A stretch of 44,131 bases of DNA from assembly GCA_009774245.1 (NCBI GenBank), contig VSNM01000047.1:1-44131 (forward strand), read 5' to 3'. Made by a program: the position numbers and the translations under genes. Below, in pieces: positions 8,126 to 16,412 of this stretch. The notes beneath the pieces are model-generated. The model saw nothing but the letters and a program-made list of their open reading frames with translations. It searched no databases and had not been told where the DNA came from. Each line of letters starts with the position of its first letter. Position 1 is the first letter of the stretch. The stretch comes from Lachnospiraceae bacterium. Its GTDB lineage: Bacteria > Bacillota > Clostridia > Lachnospirales > Lachnospiraceae.

Positions 8126-9616
8126 ATGAAGTGTCCAAATTGTGGAAATGAGTTGGAGGAAGGAAAACTGCTTTGCGAAAACTGTGGCTATGAGGTGAAG
8201 ATCGTACCTGATTTTGATATAGAGCTTGAGGATAAACTGAAAGAGTCCATAAGCTCTATGATGGAAGAAATGGCTGAGGAGGAGATGTCCGGACACGCGT
8301 CTGGTCAGGCGGATGACCGCGAATCAGATGATGATATCAAGGATTCGATCAGGGACTATTTTCCAGACAAACCTATCCGGCTGTCCCGGGTGAAAAAGGC
8401 AGTGATCGCATTGGCGATTTTTTCCGCTACGGCAGGAGGCATCGCGGTTTTTTCGGTTCATATGATAAATGATTACAGATACAATTCCTTTGACTATCAG
8501 TATGACAAGGCAGTTGTATGTGCGGCGCACAATAATTATTCTGAGGCGGTGAGTTATCTGGAGAGGGCACTCGCCATCAATTCGGATGATTTAGATGTCA
8601 GATTTTTGCTTGCAGAATATTATGAGAAAAACGGACAGCAGCAGAGTACGATATCGTTGCTGGAAGAGCTTCTGAAGCTTGATCCAAAGTATGAGAAGAG
8701 GGATGAAGTCTATGATATGCTGTTGGGCATCTATGAGTCTGGGGAAGATTACAGCAAGATGCAGGATATATTGGATACATGTGATGTGCCGCGGATTGTG
8801 TCGAAATACAATAAGTATACCGCATTGAAGCCCGAATTTAACAAGAAGGGCGGGGTGTATGATGAGTTGATATCCATATCGCTCAAAGGCAATACACAGG
8901 GATTTGTCTATTATACGCTTGATGGCGCAACGCCGACAGAAAATTCATCTGTGTACGAGACGCCGATCCTGCTTGAGTCGGGCGAGTACACGATCAAAGC
9001 CATGTTTGTCAATATGTATGGTATCAGGAGTGAGGTAGAAACGCAGCATTACTATATTAATTTATCCGCGCCTGACGCGCCTGTGCCCAATCTGGAGAGC
9101 GGGACCTACACAGAGCCTGCGCTGATAGAGGTGCATCGTGACTATGGCACAAAGGTTTATTATACAACAGATGGTTCCGTACCGGACAAAAACAGTATCC
9201 GGTATACTGATCCGATTGAGATGCCATATGGTATCAGCAACTTTTCGTTTATTGCGATCGATGAGTCCGGCCTTGGCAGTGATGTGGTAAAGCGGACGTA
9301 TCAATTGAAGGCCGAAGCGAATTTCGACACAGAGCTTGCGTTGCAGGTGCTGATCAATAACTTGTGGGCCAGCGGAAAATTGTCGGATGTGGAGGGGAGT
9401 GTGCCTAATAAGCTTGGAAAGAACCAATATAAAGTGCGAACTTTATTTGCGGCAGATGAGACTGTGTACTATATTGTATATGAGGAATATGTGGATGTGA
9501 CAGGAGAGGTTCATGATACACGCAACATTTACGCGATTGATGCAAATACGGCGGATTTGTATCAGGCATATAAGGTCGATGAGGGAAAGTATGATCTGCA
9601 GCCCTTTGGGGAGTAG
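8126..9616 (+). CDS. Zinc-ribbon / single-TM / TPR protein with chitobiase-type repeats
   Basis: A 496-residue membrane protein with a clear modular layout. The N-terminal zinc ribbon has two CxxC pairs (CPNC and CENC, residues 3-20). An acidic linker follows, then one transmembrane helix near residues 89-108. TPR-like repeats lie near 125-195. Two Fn3-associated/chitobiase-C-like repeats follow, recognisable from YYTLDGATPTENSSVYETP and YYTTDGSVPDKNSIRY. The C-terminal about 90 residues are a separate globular part. Topology suggests the zinc ribbon is cytoplasmic and the repeats are outside. The ribosome binding site is weak (GGGG at 8112-8115). The function is unknown; a role in cell-envelope or cell-wall sensing is inference only. 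Confidence 0.85.
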   Translation: MKCPNCGNELEEGKLLCENCGYEVKIVPDFDIELEDKLKESISSMMEEMAEEEMSGHASGQADDRESDDDIKDSIRDYFPDKPIRLSRVKKAVIALAIFSATAGGIAVFSVHMINDYRYNSFDYQYDKAVVCAAHNNYSEAVSYLERALAINSDDLDVRFLLAEYYEKNGQQQSTISLLEELLKLDPKYEKRDEVYDMLLGIYESGEDYSKMQDILDTCDVPRIVSKYNKYTALKPEFNKKGGVYDELISISLKGNTQGFVYYTLDGATPTENSSVYETPILLESGEYTIKAMFVNMYGIRSEVETQHYYINLSAPDAPVPNLESGTYTEPALIEVHRDYGTKVYYTTDGSVPDKNSIRYTDPIEMPYGISNFSFIAIDESGLGSDVVKRTYQLKAEANFDTELALQVLINNLWASGKLSDVEGSVPNKLGKNQYKVRTLFAADETVYYIVYEEYVDVTGEVHDTRNIYAIDANTADLYQAYKVDEGKYDLQPFGE

Positions 9617-9637
9617 AGAGTGTTTTTGTAAAATTAG

Positions 9638-9666
9638 TTGAAATTGCGTAGTATTTCGTATACAAT
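9638..9666 (+). promoter_or_regulatory. SigA-type promoter for nfnAB
   Basis: TTGAAA (9638-9643, 5/6) and TACAAT (9661-9666, 5/6) are separated by exactly 17 bp. They start 22 bases after the preceding stop codon. Transcription from about 9673 would give a leader of about 20 nt before the ATG at 9694. Confidence 0.72.
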
Positions 9667-9693
9667 GATAATGAACTACAAATTTGGAAAGGT

Positions 9694-10596
9694 ATGGTGA
9701 ACGGGCAAATGTATAAAATTTTAGAGGCCAAAGAGCTCACTACTAACATTTATTCTATGGTAGTGGAGGCGCCGCGTGTGGCAAAGAATTGTCAGCCGGG
9801 GCAGTTTGTGATTGTAAGAATGGATAAGGATGGGGAGAGAATACCTCTCACGATCTGTGATTATGATAGAGAAAAGGGTACGATAACGATTGTATTTCAG
9901 ACAGTAGGCGCTGAGACAACCAGAATGGCAGCGCTGCGGACGGGAGATTCTTTCCATGATTTTGTGGGACCTCTGGGATGTGCTTCCGAGATGGTCAGCG
10001 AGGACAGGGAGGAGCTTGCGCGGAAGAAGATTCTCTTCGTGGCTGGCGGCGTGGGTACGGCGCCTGTCTATCCACAGGTAAAGTGGCTACATAATAATGG
10101 GATTGCGGCGGATGTCATCGTCGGAGCGAAAAATCAGGAACTGCTGATTCTGGAGAAGGAGATGGAGGCTGTAGCCGGAAATCTGTATGTTACGACGGAT
10201 GATGGCTCCTATGGGCGCAAGGGTATGGTGACACAGACGATACAGGAGCTTGTAGACGAGGGCAAAAAGTATGATCTGTGTATTGCAATCGGTCCGATGA
10301 TCATGATGAAGTTCGTCTGCAAGCTCACGAAAGAGCTTGGGATTCCTACGATTGTCAGCCTGAACCCGATCATGGTAGACGGTACAGGGATGTGCGGTGC
10401 ATGTCGTGTCACAGTGGGCGACAAGGTTAAATTTGCATGTGTTGACGGTCCGGAGTTTGACGGTCATCTTGTGAATTTTGATGAGGCGATGAAGCGTCAG
10501 CAGATTTATAAGACCGCAGAGGGAAGGGCGATGCTGAGATTACAGGAAGGCGATACGCATCATGGTGGATGCGGTCATTGTGGAGGTGACAAATAA
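9694..10596 (+). CDS. nfnA: NfnA: NADH-dependent ferredoxin:NADP+ oxidoreductase, small subunit
   Basis: Ferredoxin-NADP reductase-like subunit (300 residues) of the electron-bifurcating transhydrogenase NfnAB. The complex couples NADH and reduced ferredoxin to NADPH formation in the cytoplasm. Visible are the FAD-binding RIPLTICDYD, a nucleotide-binding GGVGTAPVYPQ, and a C-terminal 2Fe-2S cysteine cluster beginning DGTGMCGACR. The final residues are His/Cys/Gly-rich (HHGGCGHCGG). The partner nfnB overlaps by one base. The start is uncertain. ATG 9694 has GGAAAGG just upstream, but family members usually begin at the equivalent of ATG 9709 (MYKIL). Related subunits occur with dihydroorotate dehydrogenase (PyrK) and sulfide dehydrogenase; the neighbour favours NfnA. 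Confidence 0.88.
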   Translation: MVNGQMYKILEAKELTTNIYSMVVEAPRVAKNCQPGQFVIVRMDKDGERIPLTICDYDREKGTITIVFQTVGAETTRMAALRTGDSFHDFVGPLGCASEMVSEDREELARKKILFVAGGVGTAPVYPQVKWLHNNGIAADVIVGAKNQELLILEKEMEAVAGNLYVTTDDGSYGRKGMVTQTIQELVDEGKKYDLCIAIGPMIMMKFVCKLTKELGIPTIVSLNPIMVDGTGMCGACRVTVGDKVKFACVDGPEFDGHLVNFDEAMKRQQIYKTAEGRAMLRLQEGDTHHGGCGHCGGDK

Positions 10597-11981
10597 TGGA
10601 TGTATTAACAAAAGTACCTGTACGGGAACAGGAGGCAGCTGCCAGGGCAAAGAATTTTGACGAGGTATGCCTTGGATATAATAAAGAAGAAGCGATGGAC
10701 GAGGCGACACGCTGCATTAACTGCAAAAATGCGCAGTGTGTCAAGGGATGTCCAGTGGCGATTGATATCCCAGCCTTCATTGAGCAGGTGAAGCTCGGGA
10801 ATATTGAGGAGGCTTATCAGATCATCAGCCGTGCCTCAGCGCTTCCGGCGGTCTGTGGGCGTGTATGTCCACAGGAGAGCCAGTGCGAGGGCAAATGTAT
10901 CAGAGGCATCAAGGGAGATCCGATTTCGATCGGCAAGCTGGAGCGCTTTGTCGCGGACTGGGCGCGGGAGAATGGGATTAAGCCGGAGCCGGCAAAGGAA
11001 AAAAATGGCAGGAAGGTGGCAGTGATCGGTTCTGGCCCTGCTGGACTTACCTGTGCAGGAGACCTGGCAAAGCTTGGATATGATGTTACAATATTCGAGG
11101 CGCTTCATGAGGCTGGCGGCGTACTTGTATATGGCATTCCTGAGTTCAGGCTTCCAAAGGAAGATGTTGTGGCAAAGGAGATTGCAAACGTTGAATCGCT
11201 TGGAGTTAAAATAGAGAAGAATGTAATTATCGGAAAGTCAATTACAATTGATGAATTGATTGAAGAAGAAGGATTCGAGGCTGTATTTATTGGTTCGGGC
11301 GCAGGACTTCCCAAGTTTATGGGAATTCCGGGCGAGAATGCGAATGGTGTTTTCTCAGCAAATGAGTATTTGACCAGAAGCAATCTTATGAAGGCCTTTA
11401 ACGAGGAGTCCAACACACCGATCATGCGCGGAAAGAAAGTCGCTGTTGTGGGCGGCGGAAATGTCGCGATGGACGCGGCGCGGACGGCGCTTCGTCTGGG
11501 CGCGGAGGTGCATATTGTATACAGGCGCAGCGAGGAGGAGCTTCCGGCGAGAGTGGAGGAAGTCCATCACGCAAAGGAGGAAGGCATTATCTTTGATCTG
11601 CTCACGAATCCGACAGAGATTCTTGAGGATGAGAATAACTGGGTGCGAGGCATGAAGTGCATCAGGATGGAGCTCGGCGAGCCTGATGCGTCAGGGCGGC
11701 GCAGACCTGTCGAGATACCGGACAGTGAGTTTGAGATGGAGCTTGACACGGTGATTATGTCGCTTGGCACATCCCCGAATCCGCTGATCTCCTCGACGAC
11801 AGAGGGATTGGAGACAAATAAATGGAAGTGTATTGTTGCCGATGAGGAGTTTGGCAGGACTTCGAAGGAGGGTGTGTTTGCCGGCGGCGACGCTGTGACA
11901 GGCGCTGCGACGGTTATCCTTGCAATGGGCGCAGGAAAAGCGGCTGCGAAGGGTATCCATGAGTATCTGTCAGGCAAATAA
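10596..11981 (+). CDS. nfnB: NfnB: NADPH-dependent glutamate synthase small-subunit-like flavoprotein
   Basis: Large subunit (461 residues) of the bifurcating transhydrogenase, homologous to glutamate synthase beta subunit (GltD) and often annotated gltA. The N-terminal part carries two 4Fe-4S cysteine sets (CINCKNAQCVKGCP and CGRVCPQESQCEGKC). An FAD-binding Rossmann motif IGSGPAGLTCAGDLA (about residue 144) follows, then an NADP-binding motif VVGGGNVAMDAARTAL (about 287), and the C-terminal GAATVILAMGAGKAAA typical of the family. The ATG overlaps the TAA of nfnA by one base, indicating translational coupling. No glutamate synthase large subunit is nearby, which supports Nfn over GltD. Confidence 0.92.
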   Translation: MDVLTKVPVREQEAAARAKNFDEVCLGYNKEEAMDEATRCINCKNAQCVKGCPVAIDIPAFIEQVKLGNIEEAYQIISRASALPAVCGRVCPQESQCEGKCIRGIKGDPISIGKLERFVADWARENGIKPEPAKEKNGRKVAVIGSGPAGLTCAGDLAKLGYDVTIFEALHEAGGVLVYGIPEFRLPKEDVVAKEIANVESLGVKIEKNVIIGKSITIDELIEEEGFEAVFIGSGAGLPKFMGIPGENANGVFSANEYLTRSNLMKAFNEESNTPIMRGKKVAVVGGGNVAMDAARTALRLGAEVHIVYRRSEEELPARVEEVHHAKEEGIIFDLLTNPTEILEDENNWVRGMKCIRMELGEPDASGRRRPVEIPDSEFEMELDTVIMSLGTSPNPLISSTTEGLETNKWKCIVADEEFGRTSKEGVFAGGDAVTGAATVILAMGAGKAAAKGIHEYLSGK

Positions 11982-12104
11982 TTATGCGGACTTGGGGGCT
12001 GTTAAGGATTGTTTGTGTACCTTAGATACACAGGCAGTCTCTTGGCAGCTCTTTCAAGATATAGGTTTCTTTCGCAGCTGAGAAAATGGTAGGAGGTTTG
12101 ACGC

Positions 12105-12602
12105 ATGTCAGACAGAAATGATGATGTAAAAGTATATCAGAATAAGAAAGCAAAGGCAGAGGATTATAAGAGCTCTGCCTATACTCTTTTATTGGTGGGC
12201 GTAATCGGGATGGCCGCATTGGTTTTGATGATCGCAGGAGTACTGCCGTTTCACTTTGGCGGTGATGGCAGGTATATCACTTATGGCGTGATGGGTATTT
12301 TGTTTGCCGTATTTGTCGTGATGGGATTTTCTTCGTTAAAGGCCTCAAAAAGATTTGCCGAGGAGGCGTCAGACGAGGAGAATCTGACAGGAAAGATCAA
12401 GGCGTGGGCGAGGGAACAGATCACGGCAGACGTGCTCAGACAGCGCGTCTGGTTTGCGGAGGGCACATCGGACGAGGAAAAATATTTTCAGTATTTCGAA
12501 GCGATTAAGAACGCGGTGACACAGGAGTTTGGCAGTCTGAATGCCTCCTATCTCGACGCACTGTGCGAGGAACTTTATGCTGAACTGTTTGAGGCGAAAT
12601 AA
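12105..12602 (+). CDS. Two-helix membrane protein of unknown function
   Basis: A 165-residue protein. The N-terminus is charged, two hydrophobic helices lie near residues 25-46 and 58-77, and a C-terminal soluble domain is rich in acidic residues and aromatics (EEKYFQYFEAIKN). TAGGAGG lies about 8 nt before the ATG. It is separated by 53 nt from rlmH and may be co-transcribed. The 120-nt gap upstream (after nfnB) contains only a weak 6-bp hairpin at 12014-12032 and no terminator I would defend. I do not recognise the family. Confidence 0.75.
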   Translation: MSDRNDDVKVYQNKKAKAEDYKSSAYTLLLVGVIGMAALVLMIAGVLPFHFGGDGRYITYGVMGILFAVFVVMGFSSLKASKRFAEEASDEENLTGKIKAWAREQITADVLRQRVWFAEGTSDEEKYFQYFEAIKNAVTQEFGSLNASYLDALCEELYAELFEAK

Positions 12603-12655
12603 CATTTTGTATAAGCCTGGCATTATGTGACAGGTAGGTGTTAGGAGTGCGGTAA

Positions 12656-13135
12656 ATGAATATAACTTTTGTTACAGTAGGGAAAATCAAAGAAAATTAT
12701 TTTCGCGATGCGGTTGCAGAGTATCAGAAAAGGCTTTCGAAATATTGTAAGCTTGAGATTATAGAAGTGGCGGATGAAAAGACACCCGACAAAGCATCTG
12801 CCATATTGGAAGACCAGATCAGACAGAAAGAGGCGGAGCGTATCCTGAAATGCATTAAAGAGAACGCGTACTGTATCGCGCTCGCGATCGATGGCAAAAA
12901 GCGAGATTCTGTCAATCTGGCAGAGCATATAGAGCAGCTCGGACTCAGTGGAAAGAGCAATCTGGTGTTTGTGATCGGCGGCTCGCTCGGACTGCATGAC
13001 AGTGTTGTCAAACGGGCGGATGAGAGACTCAGTTTTTCAGATATGACGTTTCCTCACCAGTTGATGCGGGTGATTCTGATCGAACAGATTTACAGGTGCT
13101 ATCGGATTATCAATGGGGAACCATATCACAAGTGA
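12656..13135 (+). CDS. rlmH: 23S rRNA (pseudouridine1915-N3)-methyltransferase RlmH
   Basis: SPOUT-class SAM methyltransferase that modifies pseudouridine 1915 of 23S rRNA helix 69 on assembled ribosomes. The 159-residue length is typical. Signatures are the N-terminal MNITFVTVGKIKENYF, the SAM-binding knot with FVIGGSLGLHDSV, LSFSDMTFPHQLMR, and the C-terminal EQIYRCYRIINGEPYHK. GGAG lies about 12 nt upstream. The next 242 bases to 13378 hold no convincing gene. A TATAAT at 13304-13309 with a poor -35 may be the promoter of the next gene. Confidence 0.96.
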   Translation: MNITFVTVGKIKENYFRDAVAEYQKRLSKYCKLEIIEVADEKTPDKASAILEDQIRQKEAERILKCIKENAYCIALAIDGKKRDSVNLAEHIEQLGLSGKSNLVFVIGGSLGLHDSVVKRADERLSFSDMTFPHQLMRVILIEQIYRCYRIINGEPYHK

Positions 13136-13377
13136 CGGAGAAAGGGTAGATACATGAAAGCCCAGCGGAAATCAGCTGGAATTCTGAAAGAAGAATTTGA
13201 TGGGCGGAGCAGAGAAGGCAATCTGCGGACAGACTTAACCTGAAGTTGAATTCTGTATTTAAAATACAACTTTATAAGTATGGTAAAGGCATCCGTATTT
13301 CCCTATAATAAAGAAAAAACGTATTGTTATTTTTTTCTGTTAAGAGGCAGATATAAATAACATGAAAGGAGTCGGAG

Positions 13378-14610
13378 ATGTTAGATAATGTGAAGGCAGG
13401 GAAACAGATTGCGCTGCTCAGAAAAAGCAGGGGATTGACGCAGGAGGATGTCGCCGGACAATTAAATATAAGTCCCCAGGCTGTAAGTAAATGGGAAAAC
13501 GGGCATACGATGCCGGAGTTATCCCTTCTTGTGGAGTTGTCAGAATTGTTAGGGTGCACTTTAGACCAGCTTCTTTTTCCGGCGCCAACGCCAGCTGCCA
13601 ACGCCAACTTTGAGCATATATTGCTGCCATATGCGCCTATAGCGAATTTCACAGGCACAAGCTGGCCCCGCAGTATGTCGAAGCCGGCAATCCTTTCCGC
13701 AATCAAGCTTTTTATGGGACTTGAGACGCGAAGGGATGCAATGAACCAACAGATCAATGATGATACAGAATATATTCTCCAGGGGGCGTTTTCCGGAATC
13801 AGCTTTGGCTATTCCTGGGGGTTTGAGGATAACTGGGATGAATGTCTGGCCGTATATGGATTAGCCTGTGAGATTCATACAAAAGCGGAGTATTCTCAGG
13901 AAGCGTTCATTCAGATGGCGACAGACCATATAAGTAGCGGTTATCCCGTAATCGTTATACCCAGGGAATATACAGACACAATATTGGCGACAGGATATTC
14001 TGACGCTGGAAGGATTTTGAAGGGAATCGCTTTTTTAGACGGGGATGATGAGAAAAATTCTGTCATGTCTTTTGGACAGCTGAAAAGCTTTTCGGAATGG
14101 TATGTGAAGGATTCGGAGATGTTTCTTATTAAGCCTGGCGCGAAAACGGCTTCTGTTGCCGAAAAGTGCAAAGAAGCCCTGCAAAAAGGGTATACGCTTT
14201 TAAACAATAAAGTACATTTGTTTGATGAGCCCCTTGTGGGATATGGACTGGTTATCTATGATAACTGGTGTGAAGAGCTTCAAAAAGAAACGAATCAGGG
14301 GCTGACAGACATTGAATGTATGTTTCCGCATATTTTTATACACTATGAAGGCAAACTCCGAATAAGACAGTTTCTTGAGTGTTGTATGCATTTGATACAG
14401 GATATTGATAACAGCGCTATTCGGGCCGCGATTACAAAATATGAGGAAATCCTGTCCATCTGTGAAAAATGCATGCATGAGATGCTCCCTAAGACGCCTG
14501 AAAATGTGGCGGAAGCTCAGATAAAACGACAGGCGTATATCGGCATTCTGCAAAGATGCAGGGGACTGGAGGAGGAAGCGCTGGAGGCGATAAGCTCCTT
14601 TTGTGGCTAA
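13378..14610 (+). CDS. XRE-family HTH regulator with large C-terminal domain of unknown function
   Basis: The N-terminal about 65 residues are a Cro/C1-type helix-turn-helix (GKQIALLRKSRGLTQEDVA, SPQAVSKWENGHTMPELS). It is followed by about 340 residues I cannot assign with certainty. That part contains GFEDNWDECLAVYGLACE and a C-terminal helical region with several Cys. The overall look, with Cys- and Trp-containing segments, is reminiscent of BtrH-like/C39-like fused regulators, but no catalytic triad can be named. GAAAGGAG lies 8-10 nt before the ATG. It stands at the start of the accessory block that contains rtcB and the nuclease array, so it could regulate them. That is inference from position only. 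Confidence 0.72.
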   Translation: MLDNVKAGKQIALLRKSRGLTQEDVAGQLNISPQAVSKWENGHTMPELSLLVELSELLGCTLDQLLFPAPTPAANANFEHILLPYAPIANFTGTSWPRSMSKPAILSAIKLFMGLETRRDAMNQQINDDTEYILQGAFSGISFGYSWGFEDNWDECLAVYGLACEIHTKAEYSQEAFIQMATDHISSGYPVIVIPREYTDTILATGYSDAGRILKGIAFLDGDDEKNSVMSFGQLKSFSEWYVKDSEMFLIKPGAKTASVAEKCKEALQKGYTLLNNKVHLFDEPLVGYGLVIYDNWCEELQKETNQGLTDIECMFPHIFIHYEGKLRIRQFLECCMHLIQDIDNSAIRAAITKYEEILSICEKCMHEMLPKTPENVAEAQIKRQAYIGILQRCRGLEEEALEAISSFCG

Positions 14611-14778
14611 AGTGACCTTTAGACTGGAGGAGAGTTGCAGGTTAAAACGTTTAATCTGCAGATTTGTACGCTGAGAAGGAGCATGGCATAAAAGTGAAAA
14701 TACAGGCAAATCCAATCCATACTTTAGCAGAGCTGTTTTTTGCTATTCACGTAAGAATTGAAAATAGGAGGCGCAGAG

Positions 14779-14859
14779 ATGGAACAGAAAGGAAAGAGAT
14801 TGTATGCTGGTGGTTGCGGTGGTTACCGGGTATGGGAGGAAAAAGGAAGAAAAAAGTAA
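14779..14859 (+). CDS. Candidate 26-residue peptide directly upstream of rtcB
   Basis: ATAGGAGG at 14764-14771 lies 7 nt before an ATG that opens a 26-codon frame ending in TAA at 14857-14859. The peptide is basic with a central glycine/cysteine/aromatic core (AGGCGGYRVW) flanked by Lys/Arg-rich ends. The stop is followed nine bases later by the rtcB ATG, whose own AGGAG (14859-14863) overlaps the stop codon. This arrangement fits a translated leader or a small protein coupled to rtcB. No homologue is known to me. A chance ORF cannot be excluded, but the ribosome binding site is as strong as those of real genes here. Confidence 0.5.
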   Translation: MEQKGKRLYAGGCGGYRVWEEKGRKK

Positions 14860-14868
14860 AGGAGCTTT

Positions 14869-16368
14869 ATGAAATATAAGATAGAATGGAAAGACAGAAA
14901 AAATGAAATAACATGTTATCTGCCAGAGGAGTCCGTGCCGGATAAGAATGCCGTGGCGGAGCTGCATCAGATGACAGCATTGGAGGAGACATTGGAAAGG
15001 CTGGAGTCCGTGTCAGGCTATTTTCAGGGAGATGCATCGCAGATAAAGAAGATTATCCTGACGCCAGATTTTCATAAGGGTGCGGGGATTCCGATCGGGA
15101 CTGTGATGATGACGAAAGGATTTGTAGTTCCGCAGGCGATGGGAAATGACATCAACTGCGGTATGCGGTTTTACACGACGGATTTGTCGGAAGAAAAAAT
15201 TCAGGAAAAGCTTCCGGAACTGAAAGCAAAGGTTCGGCATATCTTCTTTGAGGGCGGCAGGCAGATTCCGATGACAGGGAGACAGCGGGAGGCATTGTTT
15301 CACTATGGGCTTGAGGGGTTGTTGGAAACGCATCAGGACAGTGATAAGAGCGGCTTGTGGCGATATTATCAGCGTGAGACTCAGGAGAGATGGCTGAATC
15401 GCACTGTGTTTCGGGGAAGTCTGAAAACAGCGGACACAGAGGGCTTGGAGGATTTTATCGGCAGTTATGACCAGTTGACATATGATGACCAGATCGGGAC
15501 GATCGGCGGCGGCAACCATTTTCTGGAGGTGCAGCGGGTTGCCGAGATCTACGATGGCCAGACCGCGAATGCATGGAACCTCAAAAAAGGCGCTGTGGTC
15601 GTGATGCTGCATACGGGTTCCCTGACAATCGGTCACCACAGCGGTTTCATCAATCGCAAGATCTGTCAGGATATTTACCCCGTCGGGCTGACGCACCCAG
15701 AGAACAAGATTTATCCGATACCGGAGTCCTGCACGGCGCAGAACGCATGGAACCGGTTCTGGTCGGTTTCCGGCAATGCTGCTAATTTTGGCTTTGCAAA
15801 CCGTCTGTTTCTCGGGTTTATGATTCAGGAAGTTTTTACACAGGTATTAGGCGGGTGCGATATGGAGCTTTTATACGATGCACCGCACAATTATATCTGG
15901 AAAAAACGGGTTAACGGCGAGGATTATTTTATTCATCGAAAGGGCGCCTGCTGTGCCGGAGGCTGTGAGGAGATGGCTGGGACGGAATTTGCCTATTACG
16001 GGGAGCCCGTGATGATTCCCGGTTCCATGGGCAGTTCGAGTTACATGCTCCGTGGGCTTGGGAACCCGGATGCTCTCTGGAGCGCGAGCCACGGTGCCGG
16101 GCGGAAAAAATCCCGCGGCGACGCGATCAAGGGAAACGACGAGGCATTTCGCCAGTTTATGGAAACGTTTCATGTCATCACACCGATCGATCCGTCTCGA
16201 AATGATTTGAAGAGCAGGACTGACATACTCAAAAAGTGGGAGGAGACCATTCGGGCGGAGGCGCCGTATGCCTATAAGGATATCAATGAAGTCATTGCCG
16301 TGCACACCTCACATGAGATGGCGGCGCCGGTGGCACGGATGGAACCGGTTTTTACAGTGAAGAGCTAG
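14869..16368 (+). CDS. rtcB: RtcB-family RNA-splicing ligase
   Basis: GTP- and Mn2+-dependent RNA ligase joining 2',3'-cyclic phosphate (3'-P) ends to 5'-OH ends, used for RNA repair. It has 499 residues. Metal and nucleotide motifs visible are LTPDFHKGAGIPIGTV, MGNDINCGMR (Asp and Cys metal ligands), GGGNHFLEVQ, MLHTGSLTIGHHSG, and SASHGAGRKKSR with His408 as the guanylylated residue. AGGAG is 5 nt upstream, overlapping the stop of the 26-codon ORF. No RtcA cyclase, PrfH or RtcR is adjacent. The 3' end runs straight into a nuclease gene that lacks a normal start. The 168-nt gap before the small ORF holds a 9-bp hairpin at 14636-14660 without a T tract. Confidence 0.93.
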   Translation: MKYKIEWKDRKNEITCYLPEESVPDKNAVAELHQMTALEETLERLESVSGYFQGDASQIKKIILTPDFHKGAGIPIGTVMMTKGFVVPQAMGNDINCGMRFYTTDLSEEKIQEKLPELKAKVRHIFFEGGRQIPMTGRQREALFHYGLEGLLETHQDSDKSGLWRYYQRETQERWLNRTVFRGSLKTADTEGLEDFIGSYDQLTYDDQIGTIGGGNHFLEVQRVAEIYDGQTANAWNLKKGAVVVMLHTGSLTIGHHSGFINRKICQDIYPVGLTHPENKIYPIPESCTAQNAWNRFWSVSGNAANFGFANRLFLGFMIQEVFTQVLGGCDMELLYDAPHNYIWKKRVNGEDYFIHRKGACCAGGCEEMAGTEFAYYGEPVMIPGSMGSSSYMLRGLGNPDALWSASHGAGRKKSRGDAIKGNDEAFRQFMETFHVITPIDPSRNDLKSRTDILKKWEETIRAEAPYAYKDINEVIAVHTSHEMAAPVARMEPVFTVKS

Positions 16369-16412
16369 TACTGGAAAATTTTGAACGAATCCGCACCGAG
16401 GGATTTTATTAT

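Noticed and set aside
14664..14879. 71-codon frame overlapping the 26-codon ORF and the rtcB start
   Set aside because: It begins at a TTG with no ribosome binding site, overlaps the better-supported small ORF in another frame and has Arg/Lys-rich shadow composition.
16317..16412. Programmed frameshift making an RtcB-nuclease fusion
   Set aside because: The nuclease frame is open over the last about 50 bases of rtcB, but no slippery heptamer or downstream structure is visible, and RtcB ends normally.
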